Shown here one piece after another: positions 9,157 to 17,326 of a DNA stretch of 64,000 nt; the stretch's first letter is position 1, and the number at the start of each line of letters is the position of its first letter. The stretch lies in the NCBI GenBank assembly GCA_944390735.1, contig CALXRL010000021.1, forward strand, positions 1 to 64,000. The letters are read 5' to 3'. The position numbers were made by a program, and so were the translations under genes. The stretch comes from an uncultured Victivallales bacterium (GTDB lineage Bacteria > Verrucomicrobiota > Lentisphaeria > Victivallales > UBA1829). The notes under the pieces are model-generated. The model did not search any database and was not told the origin of the DNA. It was given only the letters and a program-made list of their open reading frames with translations.

Positions 9157-9190
9157 AAAATGTATAAATCAGACATTTTATTTGATTTAT
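9157..9190. promoter_or_regulatory. Nested inverted repeats in the divergent control region
   Basis: AAAATGT (9157-9163) pairs with ACATTTT (9173-9179). ATAAATCA (9164-9171) pairs with TGATTTAT (9183-9190). Both are perfect and overlap between the divergent promoters of the pseudopilin and AraC genes, a likely regulator-binding region. Confidence 0.45.
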
Positions 9191-9195
9191 CCTAT

Positions 9196-9223
9196 TTGAA
9201 AAAGAGCAAATATCATGTATACT
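9196..9223 (+). promoter_or_regulatory. Promoter of the AraC-family regulator gene
   Basis: TTGAAA, 16-base spacer, TATACT; the -10 box ends 28 bases before the ATG at 9252. Confidence 0.55.
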
Positions 9224-9251
9224 CCGGAATAGATGGGAAAGGAGCCGGATT

Positions 9252-10154
9252 ATGCCATACACCGAATTTCTGCTGCGGCGCTATTGCTGTGACGTGAAGC
9301 TGGGGATTGCCGTCAAGCATATTCTGGCGGGACTGCATGGAGAAAAACAGTTCCATCAGCATGATTTTTCGGAGATTGCCGTGATTGCGCATGGCAATGC
9401 GTACCATATGATCGGCGCTCGGAGCTGTGCGCTTTCGCCGGGGGATGTTCTTCTGGTGCATAAAGGGATTCGCCATGCGTACGGGAATGCGGCGGGGTTG
9501 GAGTGTGTGAACCTGCTCTATGATCCGGGACGTCTGCGGAGCAAGTTCCCGGGACTGGAGGTCTTCTCCCTGTTCGGGGAATTCTTCCCGGACGGGGAAA
9601 CGAGACGCAGTCCGCTGTTGCCGATTCTTCATCTGGGGGCCTCGGATCTCAGTCGGCTTCTGGAGCTGTGCGGTGCTCTGAAACGGGAACTGAACGGGAA
9701 TTTGCCCGGAATCGAATGTGGCGCCCGGTTGATTTTCGGACAGATCCTTCTTGCGCTGGCCCGCTGGCGGGAGCAGACGGCGAGGGAACGAAAACGTCTG
9801 TCCATGATCGACAAGGCGCTGGATTATATGCACACGCATTTCCGTCAGCGGGTCGGCATCCGTGAGCTTTCGGAGCTGGTACACATGTCCGAGCGAAATT
9901 TTTACCGCCATTTCCGGGAAAATACCGGACTGAATCCCACGACTTATCTTTTGCGGATCCGCATGGAACACGGGGCGTCCATTCTGCGGGAATCGGATGA
10001 TTCCGTTTCCGAAATTGCGCGGAAATGCGGCTGCTGTGATTCCAGTGATTTTTATCGGAAATTCAAGACCGTCTACGGCTGTTCGCCGCGGGAATTCCGC
10101 CGGGCGGCCGAAAAAGGAAGGGGGGAATCGGGGGAGGGGGGAAACGATCGTTGA
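9252..10154 (+). CDS. AraC-family transcriptional regulator
   Basis: 300 aa. An N-terminal cupin-like sensor half (histidines in QFHQHDFSEIAVIAHG near residue 35) precedes a C-terminal double helix-turn-helix (about 195-295) with typical wording: IRELSELVHMSERNFYRHF and VSEIARKCGCCDSSDFYRKF. AAAGGAG sits just upstream of the ATG. It is divergent from a pseudopilin and a glycoside hydrolase gene, so it most likely activates that locus in response to a sugar. The stop codon lies inside the first unit of a 21-base tandem repeat. Confidence 0.9.
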   Translation: MPYTEFLLRRYCCDVKLGIAVKHILAGLHGEKQFHQHDFSEIAVIAHGNAYHMIGARSCALSPGDVLLVHKGIRHAYGNAAGLECVNLLYDPGRLRSKFPGLEVFSLFGEFFPDGETRRSPLLPILHLGASDLSRLLELCGALKRELNGNLPGIECGARLIFGQILLALARWREQTARERKRLSMIDKALDYMHTHFRQRVGIRELSELVHMSERNFYRHFRENTGLNPTTYLLRIRMEHGASILRESDDSVSEIARKCGCCDSSDFYRKFKTVYGCSPREFRRAAEKGRGESGEGGNDR

Positions 10155-10191
10155 TCCTGACCTCCTGAAAGTTGATCCTGACCTTCTGGAA
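10150..10191. repeat. Two-unit 21-bp tandem direct repeat
   Basis: Units 10150-10170 and 10171-10191 both begin GTTGATCCTGACC and match at 19 of 21 positions. The first unit carries the stop codon of the AraC gene. No function is known. Confidence 0.8.
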
Positions 10192-10334
10192 TTTGAGTAT
10201 TGGAAGAGGAAGAGATTCTTTTCTGTGCATCATTGGCTTTTTATTTTCGTCGGAGATTTGATTTTTTTCTCTTTTTATAGTAAATTAGGAACTGATATCA
10301 AACAGAGAAACATCCTGCGGAAAGGAGTGTACCG

Positions 10335-10574
10335 ATGGGACTGAGCATCACGGAAATCATGGTGATCCTTGTTGTGGTTCTGCTGCTCTTCGGATCCAAA
10401 CGGATCCCTGAACTGGCAAAGGCGCTCGGACGCGCATCCCACGAATTCAAAAAGGCCAAAGACGGCATCATGAACGAAACACAGGAGATGATGGACGCCG
10501 CCGAAAAAAACGCTGAAGCGGAAGATCAGCTCAAGCAGAAAAAGGAAGCGGATCCGAACAGAAAACGGGATTGA
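10335..10574 (+). CDS. tatA: Sec-independent translocase subunit TatA
   Basis: 79 aa. One N-terminal membrane helix (residues 4-20) ends in the conserved FG pair ([16 protein letters not shown]), followed by the amphipathic helix and a charged tail, the standard TatA/E layout. GAAAGGAG lies before the ATG. TatA oligomers form the passage for folded proteins across the inner membrane. tatC follows by 7 bases and two proteins with twin-arginine motifs follow that. No separate tatB is seen, so this looks like a minimal TatAC system. A possible -10 box (TATAGT) is at 10276-10281. Confidence 0.94.
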   Translation: MGLSITEIMVILVVVLLLFGSKRIPELAKALGRASHEFKKAKDGIMNETQEMMDAAEKNAEAEDQLKQKKEADPNRKRD

Positions 10575-10581
10575 ACCGGAT

Positions 10582-11358
10582 ATGAGCTCGAATGAAGATC
10601 AGACTTTCCTGGGACATCTGGAGGTCCTGCGCTTCGTCCTCTTTCAGATCATCGGGACATTCTGTCTTCTTCTGATTCCTTCGTGGGTCGTATCGCAGAA
10701 ACTGGTGGATCTGCTGCTGGCGTATGCCGCGCCGGAGGGATTTGCACTCCACTATTTTTCCCTGCTGGAACCGTTTTTCATCCGTTTGAAAATGTGTCTG
10801 ACGCTGGGGCTCTTCCTTTCGCTGCCGTTTACGTTTTACTATCTCTGGAAATTTGTGTCGCCGGGACTGCTGGAGTATGAGCGGAAAATGCTCCGGGGAC
10901 CGTTGTGGGCCTCCTTTTTTCTGGCGCTTTTCGGCGTGTTTTTCGCTTTGCTTTTCATTGTGCCGGCGATTGTGACGTTTTCTCTTTCGTTTGCGGGGCC
11001 CCAGATGCGGCCGGTGATCGGAATCGACAGCTTTATTTCGATGATTCTCGTGTCGGTTCTGGCGTGCGGACTGCTTTTTCAGTTTCCGCTGATTCTGTAC
11101 GGACTGCTTGCCTGCGGTGTGGTGGAGGTGGATACGCTCCGCCGGCATCGACCCGCGGTGATCGTGGTGATTTTGACGGTGTCGGCGATTCTGACTCCGC
11201 CGGATGTGCTCAGCCAGGTTCTTCTGGCGGTGCCGACCTACCTGCTTTTTGAAGCGAGTCTGCTGCTTTTCAGACTCAATCGAAAACGATTTGAACAGAA
11301 AAAGGTCCCTTTCGATGATGACTCGGTCTATCGGGAGGAAGAAAAAAAAGGAGAATAA
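10582..11358 (+). CDS. tatC: Sec-independent translocase subunit TatC
   Basis: 258 aa, the usual TatC length. The cytoplasmic N-terminus carries FLGHLEVLRFVLF, a variant of the HLxELR motif, and six membrane segments follow. The first periplasmic loop contains SPGLLEYERKML, matching the conserved region around the signal-peptide binding site. TatC recognises twin-arginine signal peptides. The gene is co-directional with tatA and the two following genes with spacers of only a few bases, so all four are probably one transcript. Confidence 0.93.
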   Translation: MSSNEDQTFLGHLEVLRFVLFQIIGTFCLLLIPSWVVSQKLVDLLLAYAAPEGFALHYFSLLEPFFIRLKMCLTLGLFLSLPFTFYYLWKFVSPGLLEYERKMLRGPLWASFFLALFGVFFALLFIVPAIVTFSLSFAGPQMRPVIGIDSFISMILVSVLACGLLFQFPLILYGLLACGVVEVDTLRRHRPAVIVVILTVSAILTPPDVLSQVLLAVPTYLLFEASLLLFRLNRKRFEQKKVPFDDDSVYREEEKKGE

Positions 11359-11362
11359 CAGG

Positions 11363-12310
11363 ATGAACAGACGGGATTTCCTGAAAACAGCGGCGACGCT
11401 TGCCGCGCTCGGAGTGGTTTCCAAAGTCGCCGGAGCGGTAAAACAGACTTCGGCCGGCGCGGCTGGAAAATCGGGACCTGCGGATCTGGTGGCGATCCGC
11501 GGCGGCGAACCGGAGGAGATGTTTGACAGAGCCATCCGGGAACTGGGGGGAATGGAGAAATTTGTCAAGAAAGGTCAGACGGTTCTGGTCAAGCCGAACA
11601 TCGGCTGGGACCGTCCCGTTGAAGCCGCCGCAAACACCAATCCGAAACTGGTTGCCCGCATTGTGCGCCGCTGCAAAGAGGCCGGAGCAAAAGAGGTGTA
11701 TGTCTTCGATACAACCTGCAGCCGCTGGGATCTGGCCTACAAGAGCAGCGGAATCGCGGAGGCGGCCCGCAAGGAGGGCGCCATCGTGGTCGGCGGAGAC
11801 AGCGCCTCCGACAAGGGCTATCTTGAAAAATACTATGTCGATGTGGAAAATCCGAACGGCCGTCGCTTGAAAAAATTCAAATGGCACCGTCTGGTCAAGG
11901 ATTGCGATGTGTTCATCAATGTTCCGGTGCTCAAGCATCACGGGGGGCCTGGCATGACATCCGCCATGAAAAATCTGATGGGCACGGTTTCCAAAGGAAC
12001 CCAGCGTTATTTTCATGCGAACGATCTGAACCAGTGCATCGCCGACATCTGCGCCTACCGGAAACCGGATCTGAATGTTATTGACGCCTATCGTGTGATG
12101 GTCAAGCGCGGTCCTCGCGGGGTTGATTCCAGCGATGTGAAGCTGTTGAAATATCAGCTTCTTGGCACTGACATTGTGGCGCTGGATACGGCGGCTGCCG
12201 CGGTGATCGGTTTTGATCATCGCAGAATCGGGCATATCGCTCTCGGGGAAAAACTCGGGCTTGGAACGCGCAATCTGAAGAAGCTCAACATCAAACGGAT
12301 CACGGTGTGA
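11363..12310 (+). CDS. DUF362 domain protein with twin-arginine signal
   Basis: 315 aa. It begins MNRRDFLKTAATLAALGVVS, a clear Tat signal (RRDFLK, hydrophobic core, Ala-rich end). The mature part shows the DUF362 pattern, including VLVKPNIGW, VPVLKHHGGPGMTSAMKNLMG and the C-terminal DTAAAAVIGFD. The biochemical role of DUF362 is not established; members are often found beside ferredoxins. The ATG at 11363 lies five bases after tatC, and GGAG (within AAAGGAG) is upstream. Its stop overlaps the next start (GTGA). Sitting directly behind tatAC, it is probably a substrate of that translocase. Confidence 0.87.
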   Translation: MNRRDFLKTAATLAALGVVSKVAGAVKQTSAGAAGKSGPADLVAIRGGEPEEMFDRAIRELGGMEKFVKKGQTVLVKPNIGWDRPVEAAANTNPKLVARIVRRCKEAGAKEVYVFDTTCSRWDLAYKSSGIAEAARKEGAIVVGGDSASDKGYLEKYYVDVENPNGRRLKKFKWHRLVKDCDVFINVPVLKHHGGPGMTSAMKNLMGTVSKGTQRYFHANDLNQCIADICAYRKPDLNVIDAYRVMVKRGPRGVDSSDVKLLKYQLLGTDIVALDTAAAAVIGFDHRRIGHIALGEKLGLGTRNLKKLNIKRITV

Positions 12311-13782
12311 CGATGCGAGTTCCGGTTTATCGGTCGGCAAGAATCGGGATTGCCGCGCTGTCCTTTGTACTGTTTTTGTCGGCGACCTGGTTTGTGAAGG
12401 GATATGAGGGGTGGTATGCCGGACAGATCGGAAGTGATCTGCTGAAAATCGCGGCGGGACGATATACGCTTGGTGTCCTGATTGCCGCCGCGGTGATTCT
12501 GGTGCTGACTCTGCTTTTCGGGCGGATCTACTGTTCCGTGGTCTGTCCGCTGGGGATTCTTCAGGATCTGATGATGATGTTCAAACGGAAGTTCCGCAGC
12601 CAGAGGAGTTATCGGGTGCTGCGGTACAGCGTGTTCGGTTTTGTGATAGCGTCGCTGGCGGGCGGATTTATCCTTCCGCTGGCGCTGCTGATGCCGTCCT
12701 CGAATTTCCTGATGGTGGAGAACAACATTTTTCGGAAGGTCTGGCAGATGGTGTCCGAGCAGCTGGAGTGGAACATGCCGAATCAGGCATTGAATCCGGC
12801 GGTATCGGGATATCTGGCGGCATGGGGGGTGTTTATCCTTCTGCTGGTGTTGGCGCGCTGGCGGGGAAGGGTGTACTGCAACACGCTGTGTCCGGTGGGA
12901 GCGCTGCTCGGACTGTTTGCAAGAGGAGCGCGTTTCAAGATCTTCATGACGGATGCGTGTGTCTCCTGCGGCGCCTGTGAACGGGCCTGCAAAAGCGGAT
13001 GTATTGATGCGAAGGCTGGAACGGTCAACACGGAAAATTGCGTGATGTGTCTGAATTGTCTGGACAAATGCAAATTTCATGCGTTGAAGTTCGGTCGTGG
13101 GAAAAAGAAGGTGGTGGAGCTTTCCGTTTCGCGTCGGAATTTTCTGGTGACGGGAGGAGCCGTTGCGGGAGGAGTTGCGACGGGGCTTGTGGTTTCGAAA
13201 TTCGGCGGACGGACGGCGAATGACAAGGTGGCTCCGGTGATGCCGCCGGGTGCGGGGTCGCGGGAGGAGTTTCTCCGGAAATGTGTTTCCTGCGGACTCT
13301 GCATCGGAGCATGCAAGGGGCATGTGCTGACGCATTCGTCGCTGGAGTACGGGATTGGAGGGATTCTTCAGCCGTATCTGAATTTCAAGCGGGGGGTATG
13401 CGAGTTCAACTGCACATCGTGTATGGATGTCTGTCCATGCGGTGCGCTGGAAAAGATTCCGCTGGAGGAGAAGAAACGTCTTCGTCTGGGAGTTGTGCAT
13501 TACAACCGTTCGGTCTGCATTCCGTATGTGGATGGGACGGTTTGCGGCGCCTGTTCGGAGCATTGTCCGGTGGGGGCGCTGGAGATGGTTCCGTACAAGG
13601 CGACAAAGATTCCGCATGTGCATACGGATCTGTGCATCGGGTGCGGAGCCTGTCAGAACATCTGTCCGGTAACGCCGACGCCGGCGGTGGTGGTGCACGG
13701 GGTGTCGAAGCAGTTTCTTGTGGAGAAACCGAAGCAGACACCTCCGGTGAAATTGAAGGCGGAAGAGGATTTCCCCTTCTGA
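12307..13782 (+). CDS. NapH/MauM-like membrane polyferredoxin with internal twin-arginine segment
   Basis: 491 aa from GTG 12307 (an ATG follows at 12313). The first 200 residues are NapH-like: membrane helices with YCSVVCP (Cys76, Cys80) and YCNTLCP (Cys191, Cys195). Two cytoplasmic-type 4Fe-4S motifs follow (Cys218-228 and Cys245-255). Then comes SVSRRNFLVTGGAVAGG (273-289), a complete Tat motif and hydrophobic helix in the middle of the chain. Last is a MauM/NapG-like ferredoxin with four more cysteine clusters (326-336, 365-376, 413-420, 443-453). It looks like an electron conduit whose C-terminal half is moved across the membrane by the neighbouring Tat system. Partners and electron donor are unknown. 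Confidence 0.85.
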   Translation: MTMRVPVYRSARIGIAALSFVLFLSATWFVKGYEGWYAGQIGSDLLKIAAGRYTLGVLIAAAVILVLTLLFGRIYCSVVCPLGILQDLMMMFKRKFRSQRSYRVLRYSVFGFVIASLAGGFILPLALLMPSSNFLMVENNIFRKVWQMVSEQLEWNMPNQALNPAVSGYLAAWGVFILLLVLARWRGRVYCNTLCPVGALLGLFARGARFKIFMTDACVSCGACERACKSGCIDAKAGTVNTENCVMCLNCLDKCKFHALKFGRGKKKVVELSVSRRNFLVTGGAVAGGVATGLVVSKFGGRTANDKVAPVMPPGAGSREEFLRKCVSCGLCIGACKGHVLTHSSLEYGIGGILQPYLNFKRGVCEFNCTSCMDVCPCGALEKIPLEEKKRLRLGVVHYNRSVCIPYVDGTVCGACSEHCPVGALEMVPYKATKIPHVHTDLCIGCGACQNICPVTPTPAVVVHGVSKQFLVEKPKQTPPVKLKAEEDFPF

Positions 13783-13796
13783 ACAAGTTCGGAACG

Positions 13797-13837
13797 ATCC
13801 GGAGGAACGCCATGGCTGTTCGCTCCGGATTTTTTTC
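13797..13837 (+). terminator. Rho-independent terminator of the tat operon
   Basis: ATCCGGAG (13797-13804) pairs with CTCCGGAT (13823-13830), with GAAC/GTTC extending the stem, followed by a run of T to 13837. Confidence 0.85.
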
Positions 13838-13912
13838 AGTCGGTCCATCTGCTTTCCTGCTTCTTTTCAAAATCGATCGGGCAGTCCGTCTGAAAAGTGC
13901 GGGCATCGTTTG

Positions 13913-14851
13913 TCAGACATGGTTTGCGGCGGATTCCTTTCCGGAAAACAGTCGGGGAGGCTTTCGGATGCAATCCCGGAGCAAGGAAAAAAGCGCTCTG
14001 AAGAAATCCTTTCCAGATATCATTCGCTCCCTTCCCAGTTTCAAAAGGGCTAACAGCCGTTTATCCGGCAGAATGCCTCCATTACGGTTTTCTTTTTCCA
14101 GCAGATCCAGCCAATTCAATCGGTTTTTGCGCATAACCATTTCGGAAAATTCCGCCGCCGATCGGCAACGGTTCCGCCATTTTTCCGGGGAGAGCTTTGG
14201 AGTGCCGCAGAATCCGTTTCTGGAGTGTACCCGATAGCGTATCGGCGGATTCGCAATATGGTATTTTATGCCTCCTGCGATTTCCGATCCCCAGATCAGC
14301 AGATCATCTGCACGCAGTTTCCATTCCGCTTCTCCTTCGAACCAGGGGAGAAAGCGTTCAGCAAGGGTCCGTCGTATGGAGCAGCCTGATGTCGGAACTC
14401 CGAACCACTGATGGAGTACCGCAACGGAAAATGCTCTGCCGCCCAGACGGCCTTCCGGAAAAGGGAACGGCATTCGGCCTTTTTTCGTACCGAAGTATTC
14501 CATCTCTGCCAGGAGAAATCCACAGTCGGCATTGTTTCTGAAACAGCGTGCAACCGCAGCAAGATATCCGGGCGAATACAGGTCGTCGGAATCCAGAAAG
14601 CAGAGAATTCTTCCTCGGGAAATTTGAAATCCCGCATGAATTGCAGAAAGCTGACCGCCATTCTTCTGGAAGATTTTCCGGATGCGAGAGTCTTTCCAGC
14701 GTTCGATTTCCATTCTCGAACCGTCCGTGGAGCCATCGTCGACAAGAATCAGTTCAAAATCCTTGAAATCCTGTGAAAGAACACTTTGTATGGCTTCCCC
14801 CACGAATTCCCCGTAGTTGAAATTGTTCAGGAGAACGCTGATCTCAGGCAT
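13913..14851 (-). CDS. Family 2 glycosyltransferase
   Basis: 312 aa. The GT-A fold begins at ISVLLNNFNYGEFV, with ILVDDGSTDGS (DD in the nucleotide-sugar site) and LCFLDSDD, the DXD-type metal motif. No membrane helices are evident, so it is probably a cytoplasmic transferase adding a sugar to a surface glycan. The ATG at 14851 overlaps the end of the upstream glycosyltransferase by eight bases. The acceptor and donor cannot be predicted. It is the last gene of a three-gene minus-strand group. Confidence 0.85.
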   Translation of the reverse strand: MPEISVLLNNFNYGEFVGEAIQSVLSQDFKDFELILVDDGSTDGSRMEIERWKDSRIRKIFQKNGGQLSAIHAGFQISRGRILCFLDSDDLYSPGYLAAVARCFRNNADCGFLLAEMEYFGTKKGRMPFPFPEGRLGGRAFSVAVLHQWFGVPTSGCSIRRTLAERFLPWFEGEAEWKLRADDLLIWGSEIAGGIKYHIANPPIRYRVHSRNGFCGTPKLSPEKWRNRCRSAAEFSEMVMRKNRLNWLDLLEKENRNGGILPDKRLLALLKLGRERMISGKDFFRALFSLLRDCIRKPPRLFSGKESAANHV

Positions 14852-15941
14852 TGTGCTTTCTCTTTCCGCGGATTCGATATTGAAAATGACGGAAGATGGT
14901 TTTGATCCACAATTCACCGATCCAGAATCCGGGAGCCCGCTGAAACCAGCGGGAGCATTTTTGTCGGTGTTTCCAGAGAAAGGCTGGTCCCGTAAAGTAA
15001 ACAATCAGGTGCAGGAATCCAAGCGGATCCCCGGACAGCTGCAGACGCTTGTAATCCGCCGCGAAAAGGTCCATCATTGCTTCCGGAAGCAGACGTTCGA
15101 GTCGACGACTTCGCTCTATGCTTTTCTGAGGCAGAAGCGGCATGTTGCCGGCAATTTCCGCTCCGGCAAAACCGTTGTTTTTATGGCGTCTGTATGCCAT
15201 TAGGCGCAGGGGAATGAAGCAGGAACCGCCCCGCCAGTGCGCATAGGTAAACAGCAGGCGGTCTGCACAGATTCTCCAGTTTTCCGCCCCGGGAAAATCT
15301 TCCAGCGCCCGGATGGTGTCTCGACGCAGCACTGCGGTGCTTGTGACATACCAGTACCATTGATTCAGATCATAATCGGAGAGAATCTGCGGAGAAAAAG
15401 AGGTTTCCGGAGGAATCTCATTTTCCTGCAGTTTCTTTTTCCAGCTGCTGAATGTTTCGGGGAGTGTATTCTTCTTCTGGAGTCCAAGCCGAACGTAAAG
15501 ATTATTAGCAGTCGATTGGAATGTCAAGGGGACTCCATCCTGATTGATGTCAATCGGTTCACAGAAAGTAAATGCCACATTCTGCATCATATGAACTTGA
15601 ATATGAGTGGAGATGAATTCGGGGAAAAGAACATCGTCCGCATCCAGAAAACAAAGGAAGAGCCCGGAGGAATGTTTCAGTCCGAGCTGAAAGGCCGCGA
15701 GCTGTCCGCTGTTTTTCCGAGTGAAAAGCTGTTTGTAGGAAATTCCGTCATTCCTCTCTTGAAGAATCTGCAATCGTTCTTTGATCACGTGCAGGGAGTC
15801 ATCGGTGGAACAGTCATCGACGATGATGCATTCCAGCGGGCGATAGCTTTGGGCTGCCACACTGTCCAGAGCTTCCCCGATCCATTGCGCGTAATTGTAG
15901 TTCGTTATGACGATGGAAACGAGAGGGATGTTCAGATTCAT
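14844..15941 (-). CDS. Family 2 glycosyltransferase
   Basis: 365 aa. It has the GT2 motifs VSIVITNYNYAQWIGEALDS, CIIVDDCSTDDS and LFLCFLDADDVLFP. It resembles the neighbouring transferase in its N-terminal half (the NYNYAQWI and NNFNYGEFV starts), so the two may be paralogues. The ATG at 15941 shares its A with the stop of the radical SAM gene (TGATG), and AAGGAGG lies upstream, so translation is coupled. Probable role in glycan assembly. Confidence 0.85.
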   Translation of the reverse strand: MNLNIPLVSIVITNYNYAQWIGEALDSVAAQSYRPLECIIVDDCSTDDSLHVIKERLQILQERNDGISYKQLFTRKNSGQLAAFQLGLKHSSGLFLCFLDADDVLFPEFISTHIQVHMMQNVAFTFCEPIDINQDGVPLTFQSTANNLYVRLGLQKKNTLPETFSSWKKKLQENEIPPETSFSPQILSDYDLNQWYWYVTSTAVLRRDTIRALEDFPGAENWRICADRLLFTYAHWRGGSCFIPLRLMAYRRHKNNGFAGAEIAGNMPLLPQKSIERSRRLERLLPEAMMDLFAADYKRLQLSGDPLGFLHLIVYFTGPAFLWKHRQKCSRWFQRAPGFWIGELWIKTIFRHFQYRIRGKRKHNA

Positions 15942-17326
15942 CAACTTTTCCTCCTTATCCGTTTGAGAAGCAATCCGGAACGATAGCGAAAAGAATCTTT
16001 TCCTCTTTGTATCAACGCCTGAATCCGTTGATTCCATTTTTCCTGAAAGGATTCTGTTTCCGGAGTTTGCCAATTCTTCCAGCAGTATTGTTTCCTGCGG
16101 GGAAAACTTTGTCTCAGCTTTTTCCAGAGTAAGGATGGAAGAACGTCTTTATCTTTTAACGAGGATGCCTTCCGATTGAAAAAAATCAGTTCTCCACCGG
16201 GAGAATAATAAAATATGCCGGGATTGAAAACGGCGTCGTGGAGAAAAGAAAGAGTTCTGATGGGAACTTGGGCATTCAGGATCAGAAGCCAGTCTTCAAA
16301 TTGCAGCTGCAACGCCTCCTCTTCCCGGATGATTCGGCTGTTTTCAAAGGAGAATGCGTGATGCTTCCCGGTTCGGTCCAGTATCGCGATCTTATTCGGA
16401 AAGAGGGTATGACCTGTATCCTGGGAGATGCGTACATCCTGTGCGGAAAGATAGGGAACCCCATCATAGTTCAGAGTATAGTCCGCTGCCTGATATGCGG
16501 AGGTTTGAAAGATCGTACAGCGGTTGTTCGCCACTTTCCATGCTTTTTTGCGGTTCCTGATTTTTTCCCAGATTCCGGGTGAGAGAATATCCCGTTCAAG
16601 ATTCCCGGGGATTTTCGGTACCGCAAGTGCCGCGGAACAGTATTCGCACCACTGAAGCTGACTGCCGAATTCCTGCGGGGATCTTTTCCACCAGCCAGGC
16701 TCCACAGGCCAGCCGCCGGGACCGTCAAACAGCATATCCAGCGCTGCTGCAATTTCACAGAAGAAGGCTCCTTTCGGGGTGATGGAAGCACTCCATTCAT
16801 TCTGAATCCAGCATTTATCACGCAGGGCAAACCAGGTTTTGTCTTCGATTCCCAACTCTTTCCGGGGCAGCAGAAGGGCTTGATGTAGACCGACATTTTT
16901 GTGATCGTTCAAACATTGATAAGGAAAAATATCGGAGATCAGTTCCAGATTTTCATAGTAGCGTTTCCCCAATGCGGACCAGAGTCCCCGTCTGGCATCC
17001 TGAAGGGAGTTCCAGTGCCGTTGATGAAACTCATTAAAGTTGCGAATCGGACTTCGGATCGGATCGGCCTTTTTCCCTTCCGGTCTCGCATGAAAAAGAT
17101 ATTCCGCCATCTCCGCAAAATGCGGGTTCAAGGTCGGTTCTCCTCCCATGATGCCGACAATGCCAGGATAGTCGTGCAGAGAGTCCACCGCATTCTGAAA
17201 CTCCTTCATGTTCATCATGAACGTCGTTTCATGCAGACCGCAGAATCTGGTGCAGTTTGAACAATGATGGATACATGCATTTGTGACTTCTATTTGAATA
17301 ATTTTCATCTGCGCGGGAGAAATCAT
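15941..17326 (-). CDS. Radical SAM protein linked to glycosyltransferases
   Basis: 461 aa. The cluster motif CIHHCSNC (Cys18, Cys22, Cys25) is the CX3CX2C that binds the SAM 4Fe-4S cluster, followed by the GGE-type motif GIMGGEPTLNP. A later cysteine-rich stretch (WCEYCS, and FFCEIAAAL) could hold an auxiliary cluster. The last 150 residues match nothing I recognise. An ATG at 17326 with AGGA upstream was used; an internal ATG at residue 7 is possible. It is co-transcribed with two GT2 genes, so it may modify a sugar or peptide that the transferases decorate. Confidence 0.75.
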   Translation of the reverse strand: MISPAQMKIIQIEVTNACIHHCSNCTRFCGLHETTFMMNMKEFQNAVDSLHDYPGIVGIMGGEPTLNPHFAEMAEYLFHARPEGKKADPIRSPIRNFNEFHQRHWNSLQDARRGLWSALGKRYYENLELISDIFPYQCLNDHKNVGLHQALLLPRKELGIEDKTWFALRDKCWIQNEWSASITPKGAFFCEIAAALDMLFDGPGGWPVEPGWWKRSPQEFGSQLQWCEYCSAALAVPKIPGNLERDILSPGIWEKIRNRKKAWKVANNRCTIFQTSAYQAADYTLNYDGVPYLSAQDVRISQDTGHTLFPNKIAILDRTGKHHAFSFENSRIIREEEALQLQFEDWLLILNAQVPIRTLSFLHDAVFNPGIFYYSPGGELIFFNRKASSLKDKDVLPSLLWKKLRQSFPRRKQYCWKNWQTPETESFQEKWNQRIQALIQRGKDSFRYRSGLLLKRIRRKS

